Assembly: GCF_001693335.1 (NCBI RefSeq)
Contig: NZ_CP016503.1
Span: 930,001-994,000 of the forward strand
DNA length: 64,000 nucleotides
DNA from: Helicobacter enhydrae
GTDB taxonomy: Bacteria > Campylobacterota > Campylobacteria > Campylobacterales > Helicobacteraceae
Reading direction: 5' to 3'
Shown here: positions 1 to 8,800 of the stretch, one piece after another
Numbering within the stretch: the first letter of the stretch is position 1
Layout: every line of letters begins with the position of its first letter
Translations under genes and position numbers: made by a program
Notes under the pieces: model-generated
What the model saw: the letters and a program-made list of their open reading frames with translations, nothing else
Database searches by the model: none
What the model was told of the DNA's origin: nothing

Positions 1-7
1 TTGCCAT
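1..7 (-). CDS. rplL: 50S ribosomal protein L7/L12, first codons only
   Basis: Only the ATG and the beginning of an Ala codon lie inside the window, at its left edge. An AAGGAG ribosome binding site overlaps the TAA stop of rplJ. The identity rests on the near-universal rplJ-rplL order; the protein itself is not visible. Confidence 0.7.
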
Positions 8-17
8 TTTTTTCTCC

Positions 18-500
18 TTATTCTTGTTCTTTTTGTTTTTTCAAATTATCAAGTGCCGTTGCAAAATATCTTGCCGGACCAGTCCAAACTGAAAGCAACA
101 TTCCAATCAACTCATCTTTGCTTGGGAGTTTAGAAATCGCTTCAATATGTGCAATATCCACAACTGCTTTATCAAAATATCCAAACTTGAGTGCAAATGT
201 CTCTTTGTTGCTCTGAGCAAACTTGCAAACGATCTTGGATAAAGCAATCTGATCTTGACCCCAAATAAAGATATTTGTTTCTTTCAACTCGCTCTCAGGT
301 AAATCTGCTTGTTTCATCGCAATTTTTGCCAAAGTATTTTTGATCACTTGGACTTTGATCTCTTGCGTTCTTGAAGCATTACGCAATTCTTCAAGTTGCT
401 TAGTTTTAAGACCTTTGTAATCACAAACAATGACAGCCGTTGCTTGAGCAAATTCTGTGCTAAGTGTTTCAACAATCTGTATTTTTTCTTGCTTTGTCAT
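18..500 (-). CDS. rplJ: 50S ribosomal protein L10
   Basis: L10 binds 23S rRNA and anchors the L7/L12 stalk that recruits translation factors. The protein has 160 residues and starts [13 protein letters not shown]; the central stretch ending [18 protein letters not shown] is typical of the family. I chose the ATG at 500 because a strong GAAAGGAGG site lies just upstream; the reading frame continues to 548, but that part falls in the RNA leader. It sits after rplA and directly before rplL. Autoregulation through the leader at 516-575 is likely: L10 (or L10 with L12) binds such leaders and represses translation in many bacteria. Confidence 0.97.
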   Translation of the reverse strand: MTKQEKIQIVETLSTEFAQATAVIVCDYKGLKTKQLEELRNASRTQEIKVQVIKNTLAKIAMKQADLPESELKETNIFIWGQDQIALSKIVCKFAQSNKETFALKFGYFDKAVVDIAHIEAISKLPSKDELIGMLLSVWTGPARYFATALDNLKKQKEQE

Positions 501-515
501 TTTTCCTCCTTTCAG

Positions 516-575
516 ACTTAAGGACATATATTGGGAATTAAGCCGCAAGGCACCAATAATCTTAGTCTAAGATAA
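516..575 (-). promoter_or_regulatory. L10 leader-like RNA element upstream of rplJ
   Basis: In the minus-strand RNA a TATTGG/CCAATA stem (558-553 with 534-529) encloses a GCC-UUGC-GGC hairpin (551-542) followed by an unpaired UUAAUUC. That arrangement, a GGUGCC arm then GGCUUAAU, matches the core of the L10 leader that binds the L10-L12 complex in other bacteria. A second hairpin, ATCTTA-GAC-TAAGAT, lies just 5' of it. It occupies the rplA-rplJ gap where this element normally lies. A covariance search was not possible here. Confidence 0.72.
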
Positions 576-590
576 AGTCCCATCAAGGAT

Positions 591-1295
591 CTATTTTACT
601 TCTAACAATTCCTGAGAATCAAGTCTAACAGCAGGGCTCATAGTCAAAGAAATGGCGGAGTTTCTGATATATTTTCCCTTTGCAGTTGCTGGTTTCAACC
701 TATTGATAGCACGAACAAATTCCAAAACATTCTCTCTAATCTGATCTGCAGGGAAACTTGCCTTTCCAACTGGAGCGTGGATATTGCCTTTTTTATCTAC
801 ACGGAAATTCACTTGCCCACTTTTGGCATTGCTTACAGCTTTTGCAATATCAGCAGTCACCGTTCCTGTCTTGGGATTTGGCATCAAACCCTTAGGTCCC
901 AAAATTCTTCCAACTTTTCCAACTAGAGCCATCATATCTGGACTTGCAATCACCATATCAAAATTGGTATTTCCATTTTTGATCTCTTCAGCCAAATCCT
1001 CATCTCCAACAATATCAGCTCCTGCATTTCTAGCCTCATCTGCTTTGATGCCTTTTGCAAAAACAGCAACCCTTACAGTGCGTCCTGTTCCGTGAGGCAG
1101 AACCACAGCACCACGGATCATTTGATCGGCATGGCGTGGATCTACACCCAATCTCAAAGCAATTTCTACAGTCTCATCAAACTTTGTTGAAGCAAGAGTT
1201 TTAAGCGTAGAAACTCCGCTTTCTACATCATAAGTTTTATTGACATCTACCTTTTGAGCCAAATCTTTCAATCGTTTTGATATTTTCTTTGCCAT
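591..1295 (-). CDS. rplA: 50S ribosomal protein L1
   Basis: L1 forms the mobile stalk by the E site and helps release tRNA; it is also often a translational repressor of its own operon. The 234-residue protein starts [12 protein letters not shown] and carries the L1 signature region around [18 protein letters not shown]. The ATG at 1295 is preceded by GGAGAT and lies 15 bases after rplK; the frame extends four codons further upstream, but without a better ribosome site. It is co-transcribed with rplK and rplJ. Confidence 0.97.
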   Translation of the reverse strand: MAKKISKRLKDLAQKVDVNKTYDVESGVSTLKTLASTKFDETVEIALRLGVDPRHADQMIRGAVVLPHGTGRTVRVAVFAKGIKADEARNAGADIVGDEDLAEEIKNGNTNFDMVIASPDMMALVGKVGRILGPKGLMPNPKTGTVTADIAKAVSNAKSGQVNFRVDKKGNIHAPVGKASFPADQIRENVLEFVRAINRLKPATAKGKYIRNSAISLTMSPAVRLDSQELLEVK

Positions 1296-1310
1296 ACTTA
1301 TCTCCAAACC

Positions 1311-1736
1311 TTAATCTACAATCTCGATTCCCATACTTCTTGCACTTCCAGCTACAACTTTTTTGGCAGCCTCAATGTCTGTCGTATTCAAATCTTCCAT
1401 TTTTGTTTTTGCAATCTCCTCAAGTTGTGCCTGAGTTAATTGCCCAACTTTGTTTTTTAGAGGATTATCTGAACCCTTTTGCAACTTAATCGCTTTTTTG
1501 ATCAAATCTGTCACAGGAGGTTTTTTCGTGATAAAACTAAAGCTTTTATCTTGATACACCGTGATGATAACAGGAATATTGAAGTCTCCCATATCTTTGG
1601 TTTTCTCATTAAATGCCTTACAAAACTCCATAATATTGACCCCTCTTTGCCCCAATGCAGGACCTACAGGAGGAGAAGGATTTGCCTTTCCTGCAGGAAT
1701 TTGAAGTTTTAATTCTCCAACAACTTTTTTTGCCAT
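1311..1736 (-). CDS. rplK: 50S ribosomal protein L11
   Basis: L11 builds the GTPase-associated centre with 23S rRNA and is trimethylated by PrmA, whose gene is also in this window (21071-22009). It has 141 residues, the usual length. The N-terminal [20 protein letters not shown] segment and the C-terminal [10 protein letters not shown]...AGSARSMGI signature are both present. It lies between nusG and rplA in the standard order, 20 bases after nusG. Confidence 0.98.
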   Translation of the reverse strand: MAKKVVGELKLQIPAGKANPSPPVGPALGQRGVNIMEFCKAFNEKTKDMGDFNIPVIITVYQDKSFSFITKKPPVTDLIKKAIKLQKGSDNPLKNKVGQLTQAQLEEIAKTKMEDLNTTDIEAAKKVVAGSARSMGIEIVD

Positions 1737-1756
1737 CTTTAGCTCCTTTCTAAAAT

Positions 1757-2284
1757 TTAAACAATCTTCTCAACTTGAGAATACAAAATCTCCACTGGAG
1801 TGTTTCTACCAAAAATTGAAACATTGAGTTTAAGCTTTTCGTGTTCCATATCATACTCTTCAACAATGCCTGTAAAATTGGCAAAAGGACCATCAACAAT
1901 CCTCACCACTTCACCGGTGTCAAAGAATATTTTTGGCTTAGGTGCTGCTCTATTTTCAACTTTTTCTAGAATATTCTTAATATCTGATTCGCTCAATGGT
2001 GTAGGTTTTTTACTTTCACCAATGAAACGACCAACGCGAGGGAGAGATTGAATCAAATGCCACAACTTTGTATCCAAATCCACCTTAATAAAAACATACC
2101 CTGGATACAAACTGCGTTCCACAACTTTTTTTTTGCTATTTTTGATTTCTATGATATCCTCAGTTGGAACCACAATGTCTTCCAAGCGAGATTGCATATT
2201 GCACTCACGAAATAAATTCTGAATTGCTTTTTTTACAGACTGCTCACTTCCTGAATATGTCTGTATAGCATACCAATCCATCAC
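1757..2284 (-). CDS. nusG: Transcription termination/antitermination protein NusG
   Basis: NusG binds RNA polymerase and links it to Rho or to ribosomal protein S10. The product has 175 residues. The N-terminal NGN domain begins [12 protein letters not shown], with [15 protein letters not shown] in the middle. The C-terminal KOW motif reads [19 protein letters not shown]. The start is GTG at 2284 or ATG at 2281, one codon later; both sit behind a GAGAGAGG site. A run of nine A (T on the plus strand, about 2125) codes for lysines and shows no sign of being a switch. Confidence 0.97.
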   Translation of the reverse strand: MMDWYAIQTYSGSEQSVKKAIQNLFRECNMQSRLEDIVVPTEDIIEIKNSKKKVVERSLYPGYVFIKVDLDTKLWHLIQSLPRVGRFIGESKKPTPLSESDIKNILEKVENRAAPKPKIFFDTGEVVRIVDGPFANFTGIVEEYDMEHEKLKLNVSIFGRNTPVEILYSQVEKIV

Positions 2285-2314
2285 CTCACCTCTCTCAATT
2301 AATTAAGTAAAATT

Positions 2315-2497
2315 CTACAAAATGCTTGATACAGAAGCTGACAAAATCAAATCAGCCAAAGCCAAAAAAATCGTAACAACAGCCACAACTAACATCACAG
2401 CAAAAAAAGCAACCTTTACTTGTTGCTTAGTTGGACAAATCACCTTTCCCCACTCAATTTTTGCGTTTTGATAGTAATTTCTTATTTTTCTTATCAT
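2315..2497 (-). CDS. secE: Protein translocase subunit SecE
   Basis: SecE is the small membrane subunit that clamps SecY in the translocon. It has 60 residues in the short single-helix form: an amphipathic start with KIEWGKVICPTKQQ, then one membrane segment at about residues 28-52. The W-x-K-V-x-x-P motif is diagnostic. It follows tRNA-Trp and precedes nusG by about 30 bases, the conserved order. Confidence 0.95.
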   Translation of the reverse strand: MIRKIRNYYQNAKIEWGKVICPTKQQVKVAFFAVMLVVAVVTIFLALADLILSASVSSIL

Positions 2498-2520
2498 CTA
2501 AGCATCTCATTTCTCAAAAT

Positions 2521-2596
2521 TGGCAGGTCAGGAGGGACTCGAACCCCCAACACTCGGTTTTGGAGACCGACGCTCTACCATTGGAGCTACTGACCT
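2521..2596 (-). tRNA. trnW: tRNA-Trp (anticodon CCA)
   Basis: A full cloverleaf reads on the minus strand from AGGTCAG (2596-2590) to CTGACCT plus G and an encoded CCA end at 2523-2521. The anticodon stem-loop is TCGGT-CTCCAAA-ACCGA, giving CCA. The gene lies between rpmG and secE inside the protein operon, so it must be cut out of a mixed mRNA/tRNA transcript. Confidence 0.97.
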
Positions 2597-2599
2597 AGG

Positions 2600-2623
2600 A
2601 CTAAAGAGTCTTAGCTCTTTAGT
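2600..2623 (-). other. Hairpin at the rpmG stop, just before tRNA-Trp
   Basis: ACTAAAGAG and CTCTTTAGT form a perfect 9-bp stem with a 6-base loop. The loop holds the TAA stop of rpmG (2613-2611). No T-run follows, and the tRNA-Trp 5' end begins three bases later, so it looks more like an RNA-processing or stability hairpin than a terminator. Confidence 0.6.
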
Positions 2624-2769
2624 TTAACTTCTTTGTGAAGCGTATGTTTGTTTAACCTTGGACAAAACTTCTTGAGCTCCAGCTTCTCTATATTTGTTTT
2701 AGCGTTCTTGGTGGTGCTGTAATTAATGTCACCACACTCAGAACACTTTAGACCAATCTTTACTTTCAT
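2611..2769 (-). CDS. rpmG: 50S ribosomal protein L33
   Basis: A 52-residue protein I translated by hand: it starts [18 protein letters not shown] and ends [12 protein letters not shown]. CxxC at residues 9-12 and Cys36 in KKFCPR resemble the zinc-ribbon version of L33. It lies between tuf and tRNA-Trp, where L33 is found in Campylobacterota. The start at 2769 is 11 bases after the tuf stop. The end of the gene is folded into the hairpin at 2600-2623. Confidence 0.95.
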   Translation of the reverse strand: MKVKIGLKCSECGDINYSTTKNAKTNIEKLELKKFCPRLNKHTLHKEVKLKS

Positions 2770-2780
2770 AATCGTTCCAA

Positions 2781-3980
2781 CTACTCAATAATTTTTGTTA
2801 CGACACCAGCACCTACAGTTCTTCCACCCTCTCTGATCGCAAAGCGAGTTCCTTCTTCAAGAGCAATAGGACTGATAAGTGATACAGTGATCTTAACATT
2901 GTCGCCAGGCATAACCATTTCAGTATCTTGAGGCAATTCAATCGCACCTGTCACATCTGTTGTTCGCACATAGAATTGTGGGCGATAATTGTTGAAAAAT
3001 GGTGTATGACGACCACCCTCTTCTTTTGAAAGAACATAAATCTCGCCTTCAAATTTCTTGTGAGGAGTGATTGAACCTGGCTTACAGAGAACCATACCTC
3101 TTTCAACTTCTTCTTTTTTTGTTCCTCTAAGCAAGATACCAACATTGTCTCCGGCTTCACCTTGATCCATCTCTTTGCGGAACATTTCTACGCCTGTAAC
3201 TGTAGTTTTTTGTGTGTCTCTGATTCCAACGATCTCAACCTCATCACCAATCTTCACTACACCTCTTTCAATCCTTCCTGTTACAACAGTTCCTCTTCCT
3301 GCGATTGAGAAAACATCTTCAACAGGCATCAAGAAAGTTTTATCTGTATCTCTTTCTGGTGTTGGGATATAAGCATCTACTTCAGCCATCAATTTGAGAA
3401 TTTTCTCTCCCCACTCTCCAACGGTTCCAGCTTTTGCTTCTTCCAAAGCTTTGAGTGCAGAACCTGCAACGATAGGAGTATCATCGCCTGGGAAATCATA
3501 GCTGCTCAAAAGCTCTCTCACTTCCATTTCTACAAGCTCTAGCAACTCAGCATCATCGACCATATCTTGCTTATTCAAAAACACAACGATATAAGGCACA
3601 CCAACTTGACGAGACAAAAGGATGTGCTCTCTTGTTTGAGGCATAGGACCATCTGCTGCTGAAACAACAAGGATCGCTCCGTCCATTTGAGCCGCACCAG
3701 TAATCATGTTTTTAACATAATCCGCGTGTCCTGGACAATCCACATGTGCATAGTGACGATTTTCTGTCTCATACTCAATGTGAGAAGTTGCAATCGTAAT
3801 CCCTCTTTCTTTTTCCTCTGGAGCATTGTCGATATTGTCATAGTCCTTGAGTTCTGCCAAACCTTTTGTTGCCAAAACAGCAGAAATTGCCGCACTAAGC
3901 GTTGTTTTACCATGATCGACATGCCCGATTGTTCCCACATTCACATGTGGTTTGCTTTTTACAAATTTTTCTTTAGCCAT
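2781..3980 (-). CDS. tuf: Elongation factor Tu
   Basis: EF-Tu carries aminoacyl-tRNA to the ribosome as a ternary complex with GTP. It has 399 residues. G1 is GHVDHGKT (19-26), the switch region has [12 protein letters not shown]3 is DCPGHADY and G4 is NKQD. Domains 2 and 3 are complete, ending [15 protein letters not shown]. It follows the four-tRNA cluster and has its own promoter-like sequence (TATAAT at 4023-4018). Only one tuf copy lies in the window. Confidence 0.99.
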   Translation of the reverse strand: MAKEKFVKSKPHVNVGTIGHVDHGKTTLSAAISAVLATKGLAELKDYDNIDNAPEEKERGITIATSHIEYETENRHYAHVDCPGHADYVKNMITGAAQMDGAILVVSAADGPMPQTREHILLSRQVGVPYIVVFLNKQDMVDDAELLELVEMEVRELLSSYDFPGDDTPIVAGSALKALEEAKAGTVGEWGEKILKLMAEVDAYIPTPERDTDKTFLMPVEDVFSIAGRGTVVTGRIERGVVKIGDEVEIVGIRDTQKTTVTGVEMFRKEMDQGEAGDNVGILLRGTKKEEVERGMVLCKPGSITPHKKFEGEIYVLSKEEGGRHTPFFNNYRPQFYVRTTDVTGAIELPQDTEMVMPGDNVKITVSLISPIALEEGTRFAIREGGRTVGAGVVTKIIE

Positions 3981-4017
3981 TTTATTTCTCCTAGCTGTAT
4001 TAAAATAAATGCTTTAA

Positions 4018-4023
4018 ATTATA
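4018..4023 (-). promoter_or_regulatory. -10 box of the tuf promoter
   Basis: Consensus TATAAT on the minus strand within TTTTTGCTATAATTT, 38 bases before the tuf start. It has no clear -35 box but A/T-rich upstream sequence, which is typical of the main sigma factor in Helicobacter and Campylobacter. Confidence 0.65.
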
Positions 4024-4076
4024 GCAAAAATAAAACAAATTATTTTGCCTTAACACAAAGCATCAACGAGTGAAAC

Positions 4077-4151
4077 TGGAGCCCACAAGCGGATTTGAAC
4101 CGCCGACCTCTTCCTTACCAAGGAAGTGCTCTGCCCCTGAGCTATATGGGC
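4077..4151 (-). tRNA. trnT: tRNA-Thr (anticodon GGT)
   Basis: The acceptor arm pairs GCCCATA (4151-4145) with TGTGGGC, followed by T and an encoded CCA. The anticodon stem-loop CTTCC-TTGGTAA-GGAAG gives GGT. It is the last tRNA of the cluster that leads into tuf. Confidence 0.96.
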
Positions 4152-4227
4152 AAACTCCTAATCTGTCCAACAATAAGTAATTTGTAAAACTGGGTGACTT
4201 TCTAACTGAAGATTGGCTCCCAGATAA

Positions 4228-4304
4228 TGGAGCGGGAAACGGGGCTCGAACCCGCGACCCTCAGCTTGGAAGGCTGATGCTCTAGCCAACTGAGCTATTC
4301 CCGC
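4228..4304 (-). tRNA. trnG: tRNA-Gly (anticodon TCC)
   Basis: The acceptor pairs GCGGGAA with TTCCCGC, followed by T and an encoded CCA. The anticodon stem-loop TCAGC-CTTCCAA-GCTGA gives TCC. It is the third of four tRNAs in the cluster. Confidence 0.97.
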
Positions 4305-4346
4305 AACTTCAAAAAAGCTAATCGACTACCACTTGTGGCTATGAAG

Positions 4347-4431
<85 letters not shown>

Positions 4432-4474
4432 AAAAAAGCTTATACCGGTCAAACACCAAAATATTTACATTAAA

Positions 4475-4550
4475 TGGAGCTGGTTAAGGGACTTGAACCC
4501 CCGGCCTGCTGCTTACAAGGCAGCTGCTCTACCAACTGAGCTAAACCAGC
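4475..4550 (-). tRNA. trnT: tRNA-Thr (anticodon TGT)
   Basis: The acceptor pairs GCTGGTT with AACCAGC, followed by T and an encoded CCA. The anticodon stem-loop GCTGC-CTTGTAA-GCAGC gives TGT. It is the first gene of the Thr-Tyr-Gly-Thr cluster, directly behind a near-consensus promoter. Confidence 0.97.
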
Positions 4551-4569
4551 GTTTGAAAATAAAAGGTGT

Positions 4570-4598
4570 ATTCTATAGAATTTTTAAACAAAAGTCAA
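4570..4598 (-). promoter_or_regulatory. Promoter of the tRNA cluster
   Basis: On the minus strand TTGACT (4598-4593) and TAGAAT (4575-4570) are separated by exactly 17 bases, and the -10 box lies 19 bases before the 5' end of tRNA-Thr(TGT). A recognisable -35 box is uncommon in this group and fits a strong stable-RNA promoter. Confidence 0.75.
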
Positions 4599-4605
4599 GA
4601 GGAAA

Positions 4606-5319
4606 TTATTTTTGATGCAAAAATTCATAATCGAGTGGGGTTTTTGAAATGATGCGACTATTACGAATGCCTTGATGTTTGATCTCATACACATACAGAT
4701 TGAGCTGTTTGAGAATATCCCTCACACTTGCCTTTTGGGAATATGTTGTGATCACTCCGTCATCTTTTAGCAATGAAGAGATTTGTTGAAAATATTCTGC
4801 ACTCCATAGTTCTGGATTTTTTGCAGGTGAAAACGCGTCTTGATAGATGATGTCAAAACTTTGTTTTTGAAAAAAATGGACATATTGGCAAGCATCACCC
4901 CAAAACACTTCAACCCTCCATTGACGATGCTCAAACTCACCTTTGCTTTGCAAGCTTTTCAAAATCTCTTGTATAGGCACTCCATCAAGCACCATAAGCT
5001 CCTGAGGATATGGAAAGCACAGCAAAGCTTCAACCAAAGCTTTGTCTTTTTCCGGAGAAAAAATTTCAATTTTTCCTTGATAATTCAAAGACAAATATTT
5101 CCAAATAGTCCAAAATGTGTTATATCCCAATCCAAAACACATATCCAAAATGCATATTTTGTCACGCTCCAAAAGATTTTGGCACCAAATAGGAGGCATA
5201 ATATGCTTTAGCAATGTTTCAGTCTTTGCTCCATCGGCGAGATTGTGGTAGCTTTCTTGATACTGCGTATTAAAAAGCGTGAGACTTCCATCCACGCTTT
5301 CTCTTTGCTCAATACTCAA
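4606..5319 (-). CDS. mnmD: MnmD-type tRNA wobble-uridine methyltransferase (DUF752)
   Basis: The last step of mnm5s2U34 synthesis adds a methyl group from SAM to the aminomethyl group on tRNA. The 237-residue protein matches the methyltransferase half of MnmC: a start LADGAKTETLLKH, the SAM loop CFGLGYNTFW, and the hallmark YQDAFSPAKNPELWS followed by TTYSQKASVRDIL. The FAD oxidase half of the E. coli fusion protein is absent, so it is a stand-alone MnmD form, as in many bacteria that lack the oxidase. It overlaps the upstream radical SAM gene by 11 bases. Confidence 0.82.
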   Translation of the reverse strand: MSIEQRESVDGSLTLFNTQYQESYHNLADGAKTETLLKHIMPPIWCQNLLERDKICILDMCFGLGYNTFWTIWKYLSLNYQGKIEIFSPEKDKALVEALLCFPYPQELMVLDGVPIQEILKSLQSKGEFEHRQWRVEVFWGDACQYVHFFQKQSFDIIYQDAFSPAKNPELWSAEYFQQISSLLKDDGVITTYSQKASVRDILKQLNLYVYEIKHQGIRNSRIISKTPLDYEFLHQK

Positions 5320-6274
5320 GTCCGACTTCCCTCAATCGTTCGCGGATGTAACGCATTTGAATATTTTTATCAAAACACCACTTCGGAGCCAATAGCATTT
5401 CATCGTGTGCTCCTGAACTCATCCTATGCATCACGACATCTTGTGGAATCTCTTGGAGGGACCGCACAATCAGATTGGCATAACTCTCTAAAGAAATCGG
5501 GGTGTATTCCCCGTTTTTGAACATTTTTGCCAATGCCGTATTTCTGACAACATACAAGGGGTGCAGTTTCAATCCATCAACCCCCCAACCCACAACTGCA
5601 CGCAAAGATTCTAGCATCATCTCCTCACTCTCTTGGGGCAAACCATAAATCAAATGCGCGCACACTTTGATTCCACGCTTACGCGTTTTGGCAAATAGAT
5701 CTTGTGCCCCATCGATTCCGTGCCCGCGATTGATCAATTCCAAAGTCTTGGGGAAAACGGACTGGATGCCATATTCAAGCCAAATCTCCTTTCCTGCCCG
5801 AACATACCCCTCAAGCAAATCCAAAATATCCTCACTGACACAATCAATCCTTGTCCCAATGCTCATTCCCACAACATTGGGCAATGCCAACGCCTCATCA
5901 AAAAGCGTTTTGAGCGTCGCAAATGGCGCATAAGTGTTGCTATAAGATTGCAAATAAATCATATATTTTTGGATTTCAAATTTTTCTTTATGGAAGTCTG
6001 AATGCCAAATAAACTGCTCTTTGAGCTGCTTGACCTGCATATCAAGAATCGGGTTTTCTTTGAGATCTGTGTGCATTTTGATTCTTGTCGCAAGAGGATT
6101 GATTTTGATCAAACTAGGAGAAAAGCTTTCATTGCAACAATAGATACAACCACCCCTAGCCACACGCCCATCGATGTTGGGGCAAGTGAATCCTTGCAAA
6201 GAAACAGGTATTTTTCTAACTCTTTGCCCAAATACCTTTTTGAAATAACGCCCCAGAGTGAGGATTTCTCTCAT
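5309..6274 (-). CDS. TIGR01212 family radical SAM protein (YhcC-like)
   Basis: A radical SAM protein of a widespread family with no settled function. It has 321 residues. The cluster-binding cysteines are at 31, 43 and 46 in CPNIDGRVARGGCIYC, the YhcC/TIGR01212 spacing, and the core continues with YLQSYSNTYAP and GMSIGTRIDC. Its ATG overlaps the dapB stop by 4 bases (ATGA), so translation is probably coupled. I infer no substrate. Confidence 0.85.
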   Translation of the reverse strand: MREILTLGRYFKKVFGQRVRKIPVSLQGFTCPNIDGRVARGGCIYCCNESFSPSLIKINPLATRIKMHTDLKENPILDMQVKQLKEQFIWHSDFHKEKFEIQKYMIYLQSYSNTYAPFATLKTLFDEALALPNVVGMSIGTRIDCVSEDILDLLEGYVRAGKEIWLEYGIQSVFPKTLELINRGHGIDGAQDLFAKTRKRGIKVCAHLIYGLPQESEEMMLESLRAVVGWGVDGLKLHPLYVVRNTALAKMFKNGEYTPISLESYANLIVRSLQEIPQDVVMHRMSSGAHDEMLLAPKWCFDKNIQMRYIRERLREVGLEY

Positions 6275-7035
6275 TCCAAAACATCTTTCATATTATAAAG
6301 CCCTGCTTGTTTTGTAACCACCCACCGCACCGCTTCAATAGCACCTTTGGCAAAAGTTTTGCGACTTGTTGCATTGTGTGTAAGCTCCAAATATTCGCCA
6401 TCACAATACAATCCGACACAATGTTTCCCCACAATATCGCCCCCTCTCACACTCAACACTCCAATTTCATCTTGCCCCCTTGCACCCACTGCACCATCTC
6501 TGCCACTCACACGCACTTTGTCCAACTCCAACCCTCGCGATTGTGCACAAGTTTCAGCCAAAGTCATCGCCGTGCCACTTGGTGCGTCTTTTTTGTGATG
6601 ATGATGGATTTCAATAATTTCAATATCCGCATCCCTCAATCTTTGCGACGCTAGATAAGCCAACTCATTGAGCAAGGCGATACCGCGACTTGTATTTGTC
6701 GCATAAACGATGGGAATGCTCTGAGATAGTCTCTCCATTAAGCTATGATCTTTGGGTGATAGCCCTGTTGTCCCAACCACCAAAGGTCTAGGCGTTTTCT
6801 CAAGCGCCTCAAGCAATGCTGATGTCGCAATCGGGCTAGAAAAATCCACCACAACTTCACAATGCTCCAAAAAAACCGAAAAATCATTAGTCACACATAC
6901 CCCCTTAGGTGCATCAACTGACGATCCAGAACGGATATACACACTACTCAAGATGAAACGCGAATCTTCCAAAATCACCTCATCAATCAATCGCCCCATT
7001 CTGCCCCCATAGCCCAACAAACCAACTTTTAGCAT
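6271..7035 (-). CDS. dapB: 4-hydroxy-tetrahydrodipicolinate reductase
   Basis: DapB makes tetrahydrodipicolinate for lysine and for meso-diaminopimelate in peptidoglycan. It has 254 residues from the ATG at 7035, which shares its A with the trxB stop (TGATG). The nucleotide-binding loop GYGGRMGRL is at the N-terminus and the catalytic signature is EIHHHHKKDAPSGTA. The open frame runs upstream to 7203, but only as an overlap with trxB, so I use 7035. Confidence 0.96.
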   Translation of the reverse strand: MLKVGLLGYGGRMGRLIDEVILEDSRFILSSVYIRSGSSVDAPKGVCVTNDFSVFLEHCEVVVDFSSPIATSALLEALEKTPRPLVVGTTGLSPKDHSLMERLSQSIPIVYATNTSRGIALLNELAYLASQRLRDADIEIIEIHHHHKKDAPSGTAMTLAETCAQSRGLELDKVRVSGRDGAVGARGQDEIGVLSVRGGDIVGKHCVGLYCDGEYLELTHNATSRKTFAKGAIEAVRWVVTKQAGLYNMKDVLE

Positions 7036-7964
7036 CAATGCCCCTCCAAATAAGCCAACACGCTCAAAGCCGCTGTCGCCCCATCTCCTGCAGCACAAAC
7101 AACCTGCTTCCCTGCCTGTATTCTCAAATCCCCCACAGCATAAAGTCCAGCAACATTTGTTTTCATACTGAGATCCACCACGACACTTCCCATCGCATCG
7201 CACTCACACAGCATCGTCCCATCTGCCTGTTGCAACACCTTGTTATTCACTGCATAGCCGACAAACACAAAAACACCGGGCACTTCAAGACGCCTTTGTG
7301 TCCCTTCTACATTGAGTGTCACGAAGCTCACACCACTTTGATCGCCCCCGATTTCCTCAATAGTTGCCGGGGTGATGATCTCGATCTTCTCATTTTCTTT
7401 GACATGCTTGATTGTGCTAGGTGCTGCACGGAACTCGTTTCTACGATGCACAAGATAAACTTTGGAACAGATTCTTGCCAAATAAACCGCTTCCTCCAAT
7501 GCCGTATCCCCTCCCCCCAATACAACAACTTCTTTGTTTTTGTAAAAAAAGCCATCGCAAGTCGCACAAGTGCTCACCCCACGCCCCCAATACACATCTT
7601 CACCTTTGATTCCACTTCTTTTGGGCTTGCCACCTGTTGCAACAATCACGCTTTTGGCACCAACGCTTGTGCCATCAGCTTGAATGATTTCAAACACATC
7701 GCCGCTTTTTTGGACACGCGTCACTTCCACCATCGCGTGTTTGAGTCCAAACCTGAAGCACTGCTCCTGCCAAGGTTGCATAAAATCAAGACCGCTTACG
7801 ACTTGAGCCACTCCGGGATAATTTTCTATCTCGCTACTGCCAGTGATTTGTCCCCCCGGCATCCCCATCTCAAACAAAGTCACATCTTTCAACCCCCCTC
7901 TAGTCGCATACAATCCTGCACTCAGTCCTGCAGGTCCTCCACCAATGATTGCCAAATCTAGCAT
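7035..7964 (-). CDS. trxB: Thioredoxin reductase
   Basis: This flavoprotein passes electrons from NADPH to thioredoxin. It has 309 residues. The FAD loop [15 protein letters not shown] is at 6-20, the redox pair CATC at 133-136, the NADPH loop [13 protein letters not shown] follows, and the FAD tail is YAVGDLR...AAGDGATAA. It lies downstream of trxA and is coupled to dapB. It has its own -10 box at 8010-8005. Confidence 0.97.
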   Translation of the reverse strand: MLDLAIIGGGPAGLSAGLYATRGGLKDVTLFEMGMPGGQITGSSEIENYPGVAQVVSGLDFMQPWQEQCFRFGLKHAMVEVTRVQKSGDVFEIIQADGTSVGAKSVIVATGGKPKRSGIKGEDVYWGRGVSTCATCDGFFYKNKEVVVLGGGDTALEEAVYLARICSKVYLVHRRNEFRAAPSTIKHVKENEKIEIITPATIEEIGGDQSGVSFVTLNVEGTQRRLEVPGVFVFVGYAVNNKVLQQADGTMLCECDAMGSVVVDLSMKTNVAGLYAVGDLRIQAGKQVVCAAGDGATAALSVLAYLEGH

Positions 7965-8004
7965 TTGTCACTCCTTAATTAATAAAAATTATCATTTGGG
8001 TTAG

Positions 8005-8010
8005 ATTATA
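8005..8010 (-). promoter_or_regulatory. -10 box of the trxB-dapB promoter
   Basis: Consensus TATAAT on the minus strand, 41 bases before the trxB ATG and beyond the trxA terminator hairpin. The start itself has a clear AAGGAG ribosome site. Confidence 0.55.
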
Positions 8011-8038
8011 TTTGAGGAAGGTAAAGGATAGGTAATCA

Positions 8039-8059
8039 AAATGGGACTTTGTCCCATTT
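8039..8059 (-). terminator. Terminator-like hairpin after trxA
   Basis: AAATGGGAC and GTCCCATTT form a perfect 9-bp stem with a three-base loop, starting 5 bases past the trxA stop. The T-run is short (the last stem bases plus one T), so termination may be partial. Confidence 0.6.
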
Positions 8060-8063
8060 GTGT

Positions 8064-8381
8064 TTAGATTAGAGAATCAAGCTTATCTTTGATGGCTTGT
8101 TCTGAGTTTGCTCCTACCATCTGATCAACGACTTTGCCGTCCTTGAAAAACAAAATAGTCGGGATACTGCGGATACCAAATTGTGCCGAAAGCTCTTCTT
8201 GCTCATCGGTATTGACTTTACAAATCCTTGCTTTTGATTCATACTCGTCAGCAAGTTTATCGATGACAGGAGATAGCATACGACAAGGACCACACCAAGG
8301 CGCCCAAAAATCCACCAACGCCACCCCGCTCTCTGTATGCTCTGCAAAATTTTCTTTTGTTAGTTCGACATATTGACTCAT
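8064..8381 (-). CDS. trxA: Thioredoxin
   Basis: A small cytoplasmic dithiol carrier, reduced by the TrxB encoded next to it. It has 105 residues with the active site WCGPC (Cys30, Cys33) after DFWAPW and the cis-Pro loop IRSIPTILFFKDG. It has its own promoter (8412-8407) and a hairpin behind it, so it can be expressed apart from trxB. Confidence 0.98.
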   Translation of the reverse strand: MSQYVELTKENFAEHTESGVALVDFWAPWCGPCRMLSPVIDKLADEYESKARICKVNTDEQEELSAQFGIRSIPTILFFKDGKVVDQMVGANSEQAIKDKLDSLI

Positions 8382-8406
8382 TTTAACTCCTTAAAAAATT
8401 TGGTGT

Positions 8407-8412
8407 ATTATA
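8407..8412 (-). promoter_or_regulatory. -10 box of the trxA promoter
   Basis: Consensus TATAAT on the minus strand, 26 bases before the trxA ATG. No -35 box is evident. Confidence 0.6.
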
Positions 8413-8473
8413 CAATGTTTTTGTTTTAACCATTTGTTGTCTTTTGTAGAGCAATGCTCTTTGGCACTGCAAA

Positions 8474-8800
8474 CTACAACAACACATTTTCCAAAAACTC
8501 AACTTGCTGATCCACAATCACAATCGCATCAACACAATACGCCACTTCCAAATCATTGACATACAAATAAAATTCAATAGTCTTTAAAATCTTGCTTAGC
8601 TTTGATGGACTGATTGCGTCTGCACGATACCTAGATTGAGAGCCTTTGACCTCTATGAAATGCAAAACAGAATCTTTTTTTGCCACAATATCGATTTCAC
8701 CAAAACGCGAATGGAAATTGCGTTCTATGATTTCAAAACCCCTTGATGCCAAAAACTCTGCAGCCATCTGCTCATACACGGCACCAAGATTTGCTTTCAT
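8474..8800 (-). CDS. yraN: YraN/UPF0102 family endonuclease-fold protein
   Basis: A small conserved protein with a restriction-endonuclease-like fold and no settled role. It has 108 residues from the ATG at 8800. The family core RGFEIIERNFHSRFGEIDIV followed by LHFIEVKGSQSRYR supplies the D...ExK-type residues. The ATG overlaps the hom stop by 4 bases (ATGA), which decides the start; the frame continues to 8857 inside hom. Confidence 0.88.
   Translation of the reverse strand: MKANLGAVYEQMAAEFLASRGFEIIERNFHSRFGEIDIVAKKDSVLHFIEVKGSQSRYRADAISPSKLSKILKTIEFYLYVNDLEVAYCVDAIVIVDQQVEFLENVLL

Noticed and set aside
7038-7961. 307-codon open frame on the plus strand
   Set aside because: It is antisense to trxB over nearly its full length, with a translation rich in His, Cys and Ser and no motif. 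It is a codon-bias shadow.
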